A DNA stretch of 64,000 nucleotides from the NCBI RefSeq assembly GCF_900129855.1, contig NZ_LT670819.1, forward strand, positions 4,650,001 to 4,714,000, written 5' to 3'. A program made the translations under genes and the position numbers. Origin of the DNA: Streptomyces sp. 3214.6. GTDB lineage: Bacteria > Actinomycetota > Actinomycetes > Streptomycetales > Streptomycetaceae. Below the pieces are notes generated by a model. The model did not search any database and was not told where the DNA came from. It worked only from the letters and a program-made list of their open reading frames with translations. How positions within the stretch are numbered: position 1 is the stretch's first letter; each line of letters begins with the position of its first letter. Below, piece by piece: positions 60,488 through 64,000 of the stretch.

Positions 60488-61663
60488 TCATGCTCGCGCG
60501 CTGTCTGCGTCGCCACCAACCTGCTTGGCCCTCTCCCTACTGTGGTGCTTCGCACGCTCAGCGCGGACCAGGTCATCGAGCCCGGCGGCGACGTCGCCCT
60601 GCCGCTCCTCGTCGGAGTGCTGATAGATCAGCGCGGCCTTCTCGGATGACTGGCCAGCGCAAACCATCGTGTCCTTGAGGGTCGCGCCCGAACGGGTCGA
60701 GAGCGTGTGTCCGGTGTGCCGAAGGTCGTAGAAGCGGAAGCCGTCCGGAAGGCCGACGACAGCACGGGCCCGCCGCCATTTGCGGCCGAAGGACGTGCGC
60801 CGGAAGGGGGCGCCCTTCTCGCCGACGAAGAGCAGGCCCCCGGGCTCCTTCTCGGCGAACCAGGCGAGGTGCTGCTTCACCTCCTTGTGGAGGGAGGCCG
60901 GGAGGGCGACGGCACGGACGCCCGCGTCGGATTTGGTCTCGCCGGGGGCCCTCTTGCCGTTGGTCCGCTCAGGCTCGGCAACGCGGACGCGGATCACCAG
61001 GTTGTCGAGGTCGACGTCCCGGCGGCGGAGGCCGGCCAGCTCCTCGGGGCGCATCGGGCCATACGCGCCGAGGCAGACCATGAGGCGCCAGCGGATACCG
61101 ATGGCTTCGGCCAAAGCGTCGACCTGGGCGACGGTGGCGATGCGCCGTTCAGCGGCGGACTCCTTGCCCGCGCCCTTGATCCGGCACGGGTTGCGGGTGA
61201 TCAGGTCATCGTCGACAGCGGTCTCAAGGATGCCTTTCAGGAGGCGGTACGACTTGGCGACGGTGGTTTTCGCTTTGGTGGTGCGGAGGCGCTCAGCCCG
61301 CCATTCACGGACGCGGGGAGCGGTGATCTCGTCCAGGTCGAGCGTCCCGAAGGCAGGGAGGATGTGCAGCCGAAGGAGGTGCTTGTACAGGTCCTCAGAA
61401 CGAACAGCCAGCTCCCGTTCCTCGACCCGCTTCTCGGCGTAGACGCCGAAGTTGACCGCGCCGGCGTCGGGAGCGCGCCAGTCCCCGCGACTGAGGTCTG
61501 CCTCAACCTGGGACAGCCAGATCTCCGCATCTTTCTTCGTGTCGAAAGGCTCTTCCGCACGGATGCGGTTGCCGTCGGGCCCGAGGTACGACGCCGTCCA
61601 CTTGCCGGACCGGTACTGCCTCACCGCTCCGAAGCGGCGACGCCTCCCCTTCTTGTTAGCCAT
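60488..61663 (-). CDS. int: tyrosine-type site-specific integrase
   Basis: 391 residues from ATG 61663. SAM-like core-binding N-domain (about 70-155), catalytic domain with Arg205 (GPMRPEEL), Arg315 (YDLRHTG) and nucleophile Tyr347 (ALIYQHS). Two accessory positions differ from the usual set: His of HxxR is Tyr312, and His of the LGHSS motif is Gln338. N-terminal residues are basic (NKKGRRRRFGAVRQY). It should insert its element at the tRNA-Gly. The two changes may lower activity. Confidence 0.9.
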   Translation of the reverse strand: MANKKGRRRRFGAVRQYRSGKWTASYLGPDGNRIRAEEPFDTKKDAEIWLSQVEADLSRGDWRAPDAGAVNFGVYAEKRVEERELAVRSEDLYKHLLRLHILPAFGTLDLDEITAPRVREWRAERLRTTKAKTTVAKSYRLLKGILETAVDDDLITRNPCRIKGAGKESAAERRIATVAQVDALAEAIGIRWRLMVCLGAYGPMRPEELAGLRRRDVDLDNLVIRVRVAEPERTNGKRAPGETKSDAGVRAVALPASLHKEVKQHLAWFAEKEPGGLLFVGEKGAPFRRTSFGRKWRRARAVVGLPDGFRFYDLRHTGHTLSTRSGATLKDTMVCAGQSSEKAALIYQHSDEERQGDVAAGLDDLVRAERAKHHSRERAKQVGGDADSARA

Positions 61664-61776
61664 CAGGCAGCCCTCCGAAGCGTGTTGCGGCGGAGCCTGA
61701 TGGGCTCGACCGTGCGGGACTGTACGAACTCCTCGACCGCGCTCTCGGGGATGCGCACGTGTCGGCCGACCTTCAA
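61663..61776 (-). pseudogene. excisionase remnant (Xis/HTH-17-like)
   Basis: The frame reads LKVGRHVRIPESAVEEFVQSRTV...LRRAA and ends at TGA 61663-61665, overlapping the integrase ATG (TGATG). KVGR..RIPESAVEEFV is the wing and final helix of excisionase proteins. Upstream the frame stays open (RGLRRSRYRPTSSRTR) but has no ATG or GTG, and the expected HTH is missing. Start TTG 61776 is only nominal. The N-terminal half seems deleted. Confidence 0.5.
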
Positions 61777-61845
61777 GCGGGTGCGGCTTGACGTGGGCCT
61801 GTACCGTGAGCGCCGCAGACCTCGGTAAGGATTGAGCGGGTGCCC

Positions 61846-62010
61846 ATGCAGGCGATCAGACGCGTCGTTGCTGGCGTTCTCCTGCTCTGCGGTGCGTTGC
61901 TTGGTGCGCGGGAACTTCAGCGCCAGGCTTCCAGTCGCAGCGGGAAGAAAAGCCTCATGGCGCTTGCGTTCGCCCTCTGTGCTGCTGGCGTGCTGATCAG
62001 CCAGGCATAG
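61846..62010 (+). CDS. small two-helix membrane protein
   Basis: 54 residues from ATG 61846 to TAG 62010: MQAIRRVVAGVLLLCGALLGA and SLMALAFALCAAGVLISQA are two hydrophobic helices with a basic loop (RELQRQASSRSGKK). It is divergent from the excisionase remnant. No family is recognised, and it could be spurious. Confidence 0.4.
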   Translation: MQAIRRVVAGVLLLCGALLGARELQRQASSRSGKKSLMALAFALCAAGVLISQA

Positions 62011-62206
62011 CGGAACTCCTCGTAGCCGAACCGAGGCGGCCGGGGTTCCGCAAGGAAGGGGTATTCGTGCTCCCTGCGTGCCCGGTCAGATGGCGAGCGA
62101 CGGGGAACGTCGGCAAGTCGCCCTGAAACGCGCAGGTCACCGTCTTACCAGGTCAGGGCACACTCGCATACGCGATCTTCCAAAGTAGGGCTCTACGCGC
62201 CGACGA

Positions 62207-62665
62207 TCAGCCTGGCTGGAGTCGTCCCGTCGCGGTGAGGGTGGCCGACGCCGTCCACCAGTCGCGTGGTCCGCACGGATCGTGCGTGGTGTGGTGCACG
62301 AGCCGCACCAGGATGTTGGTCCGGAGCACCTGCTGCCCGGCCTGGTCCGCGGTGAGGTTGATTGTCACAATGCGGCGTGGGTCGGTACCGGGCGGAGTCG
62401 GGACGTACAGGCGTGCTCCGACTTCCCCGGCTGGGCGCGACACGCAGTGAGTGTCGGCGCAGGCTCGCACTGCCGACTGCGGGTGCGAGCGCGTCCACGC
62501 CGAGACGTCTAGCTGGACGGAGGGAACCGCCGACACCGCCGAGGCCGCGCACACCGTCGGCTGGGTGGTACACCCAGCAACCGCACCGATCATGACCGTG
62601 CTGACCCCAAGCAGTCGGACCATGCTGAATCGTGTCGCAACCGGCCCTGTGAAACGAGGACTCAT
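62207..62665 (-). CDS. lipoprotein of unknown function
   Basis: 152 residues from ATG 62665; ATG 62623 region (MVRLLGVSTVM) is an alternative giving the plain signal peptide. Lipobox VAGC is followed by a Cys-containing mature part (TVCAAS, RACADTHCVS, PCGPRDWW). Beta-rich: EVGARLYVPTPP and RRIVTINLTAD. It lies in the integrase-side region. No function seen. Confidence 0.6.
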   Translation of the reverse strand: MSPRFTGPVATRFSMVRLLGVSTVMIGAVAGCTTQPTVCAASAVSAVPSVQLDVSAWTRSHPQSAVRACADTHCVSRPAGEVGARLYVPTPPGTDPRRIVTINLTADQAGQQVLRTNILVRLVHHTTHDPCGPRDWWTASATLTATGRLQPG

Positions 62666-63130
62666 ACCCGTTAGACCTTGCTGCACCGATTTTGGTTGCC
62701 GCCGTAGCAACAACCTCATGGAGCGGGCTTCCGAGCGGAGCCGGGGCCGTGGAAGAGCACTCAACCGTGACCAACGTTGACAGTCGCCAACAGCTCAACG
62801 GCTTCAGAGTGTTGATCCATTACGTCGCCGCAGGTCGCACGAGATCGGTTGTGGCTGTACAGCAGCGAAGTACAGCAACTACCGCGACCGCAACCGACCG
62901 GCACGAGCCCCGGACGCCCGGCTGACCAGCCGAGCAGACCTCAGCGACCGCCCCGCCCGTAGTTCGCATCGAGGGGCAGGGTGAGTGTCTAACTGCGTGA
63001 CAACGTCCACGAACAGCGGCGAACAAGCGCGAACGTCTGCGGACCATCAGCGCAGGTGAGAGCAACGCCAGCCCAGGGCACCACCCCCGCCCAAGTTGCT
63101 TCGGGACGAAGAGGTCCCCTGCCCGAGTCG
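62666..63130. other. 465-base intergenic region
   Basis: Lower GC than the rest and without any frame I would support. It contains the sequence between the lipoprotein promoter and the hairpin at 63131. Confidence 0.4.
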
Positions 63131-63166
63131 GCCCCGGGAACCCAAGTGCAGCTCGGTTCCCGGGGC
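63131..63166. terminator. 12-bp-stem hairpin
   Basis: GCCCCGGGAACC, 12-base loop, GGTTCCCGGGGC: perfect stem. Lies 79 bases past the end of the minus-strand gene at 63246. Confidence 0.7.
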
Positions 63167-63245
63167 GGTTCCCTCTCCCCACCCCGGAGTGTCGGCCGCA
63201 CGCTGTACCGGCAGGTTAGGAAGATCGCCGTCGTCGAAGGGTCGG

Positions 63246-63692
63246 TCAGCGCCCGTAGATGTGACCTCGCACCAACGGGTCGTGCTCCAGGACGAAGTCC
63301 GAGACCTGCCAGAAATCCGCCAGGCGTGAATGCTGCAAGGCGGCTTCTCGGTCGAGCTTGCGACCGAAGAGCGGGCCGTCAGGGTGCGCAAGGCCTGCCG
63401 TAACAAGGGTGGATGCGGGCTCGTCCTGGCCGGCGACCGGCCCCACCCGACATGCGAACGAGACGTGGTCGTCCCACTGGTCGGACCCGACGCCCCACAT
63501 GCCGAAGATCACGTCTATCCACGCGTCGTGATCCCGGTCCTTGTGGTGGTAGCAGTTTGCGAAGTACACCGCGTAGGGCACGCCGTCGGCGTAGACGTAG
63601 TTCCAGGCTCGCTCGATGGGGGCTTGGCAGCAGTCGCACTGGAATTCGCGGGTCTGCCGGTCAGGGCCGAAGGTCAGTGACATGAGGGACAT
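63246..63692 (-). CDS. unknown Cys-rich protein (zinc-ribbon-like N-terminus)
   Basis: 148 residues from ATG 63692; ATG 63683 (MSLTFGPDRQ) is equally possible, and neither has a strong ribosome site. QCDCCQAPIERAWNYVY near the start has a C-x-C-C set, followed by VYFANCYHHKDRDHDAWIDVIFG, DDHVSFACRVGP and LADFWQVSDFVLEHD. Aromatic-rich, no membrane helix. Similar small proteins of unknown role are familiar from Streptomyces; I cannot name a family. Confidence 0.65.
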   Translation of the reverse strand: MSLMSLTFGPDRQTREFQCDCCQAPIERAWNYVYADGVPYAVYFANCYHHKDRDHDAWIDVIFGMWGVGSDQWDDHVSFACRVGPVAGQDEPASTLVTAGLAHPDGPLFGRKLDREAALQHSRLADFWQVSDFVLEHDPLVRGHIYGR

Positions 63693-64000
63693 GATGAGGC
63701 AGAGGTCAGGTGCTGGAAGACCAGGGTCGGCAGTGCCCCGTGGGATGGTTCCTGAGGAGGCACTCAGCAACTGTGGACTATCCGTGGACTGGTCCGGCCT
63801 GATCTGTCGTGGGCAGGACCATGACCTGCTGCAATGCCCGGGTGCCAAGCGGCCTCCGGAGCCGTGTGCCGCTGGCGTCGCTTCCCGGACGCAGCTGAGG
63901 TGTCGATCTGTGACAGCACGTCGTGGGCGGCTGTGCCCCGTTTCGCTGAAACGGTCGGTTCATGGGCCAACCTGATGTAGACCTGCTTGACCGAGCGTAA
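63693..64000. other. 308-base end region
   Basis: It contains the 5' region of the minus-strand gene. No further gene is supported before the window ends. Confidence 0.4.

Noticed and set aside
61834..61842. GAGCGGGTG as an inverted copy of the tRNA-Gly 3' end (possible attR)
   Set aside because: Only 9 bases and in the wrong orientation for an integrated element; chance in GC-rich DNA.

Overview
The window looks like a piece of a Streptomyces (or very close actinomycete) chromosome. The coding sequence is strongly GC-rich with frequent GTG starts, and many neighbours are coupled by 4-base ATGA/GTGA overlaps. It carries a dnaK-grpE-dnaJ-hspR heat-shock operon with HspR-type HAIR operators, a WhiB-type protein, XRE/DUF397 and HATPase regulators, and a dcd gene near a tRNA-Gly.

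Layout. Positions 1-4 kb: start of a secreted protein, a decayed HAD fragment, a secreted M4 metalloprotease, a PIN-type toxin with a headless antitoxin, and a YbjN-like gene. 4.4-7.8 kb: clpB behind a HAIR operator, then a PPOX/F420-type oxidoreductase. 7.9-11.8 kb: an unusual cassette of a secreted peptide with six DSTW repeats, a coupled small Rieske-like protein without the histidine ligands, and three paralogous LuxR-HTH regulators. 12.1-15.5 kb: an ATP-grasp / alpha-E / transglutaminase-like operon. 15.5-19.7 kb: a lipoprotein, an orphan sugar-binding lipoprotein and a PA14-fibronectin III secreted protein.

19.7-38.2 kb: a divergent type IV secretion-like locus. The minus arm has a VirD4-like coupling ATPase, a three-domain cell-wall hydrolase and three accessory proteins. 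The plus arm has a TcpC/VirB8-like protein, a small two-helix protein, a VirB3/PrgI-like protein, a VirB4-like ATPase, two paralogous lipoproteins, a VirB6-like membrane protein, two DUF6301-like paralogs, an unknown protein with a proline-rich tail and a membrane protein. I see no relaxase, replication gene or integrase in it. Next come a WhiB/winged-helix fusion, a Uma2-like nuclease, regulators, and an 885-residue protein whose C-terminus shares a WQ(M/L)G tail motif with the unknown protein at 36.5 kb. The motif makes both candidate substrates of the secretion machine; this is inference.

46-50.3 kb: hspR, dnaJ, grpE and dnaK, all reading leftward from two HAIR operators, so HspR probably controls both this operon and clpB 39 kb away. 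50.4-59.9 kb: a degenerate MraY-like membrane protein, an EtfD-like iron-sulfur membrane oxidoreductase, a Yip1-like membrane protein, a secreted protein of unknown function, a phosphoribosyltransferase coupled to dcd, a 52-residue zinc-ribbon protein missed by length filters, and a secreted M1 aminopeptidase. 60-64 kb: tRNA-Gly(CCC) followed by a tyrosine integrase, an excisionase remnant and poorly known small genes, consistent with the left end of an integrated element whose other end lies beyond the window.

All calls come from reading the sequence and translations by eye. No database search was run, so family names are motif-based and start codons are chosen from ribosome-binding sites, overlaps and signal peptides.
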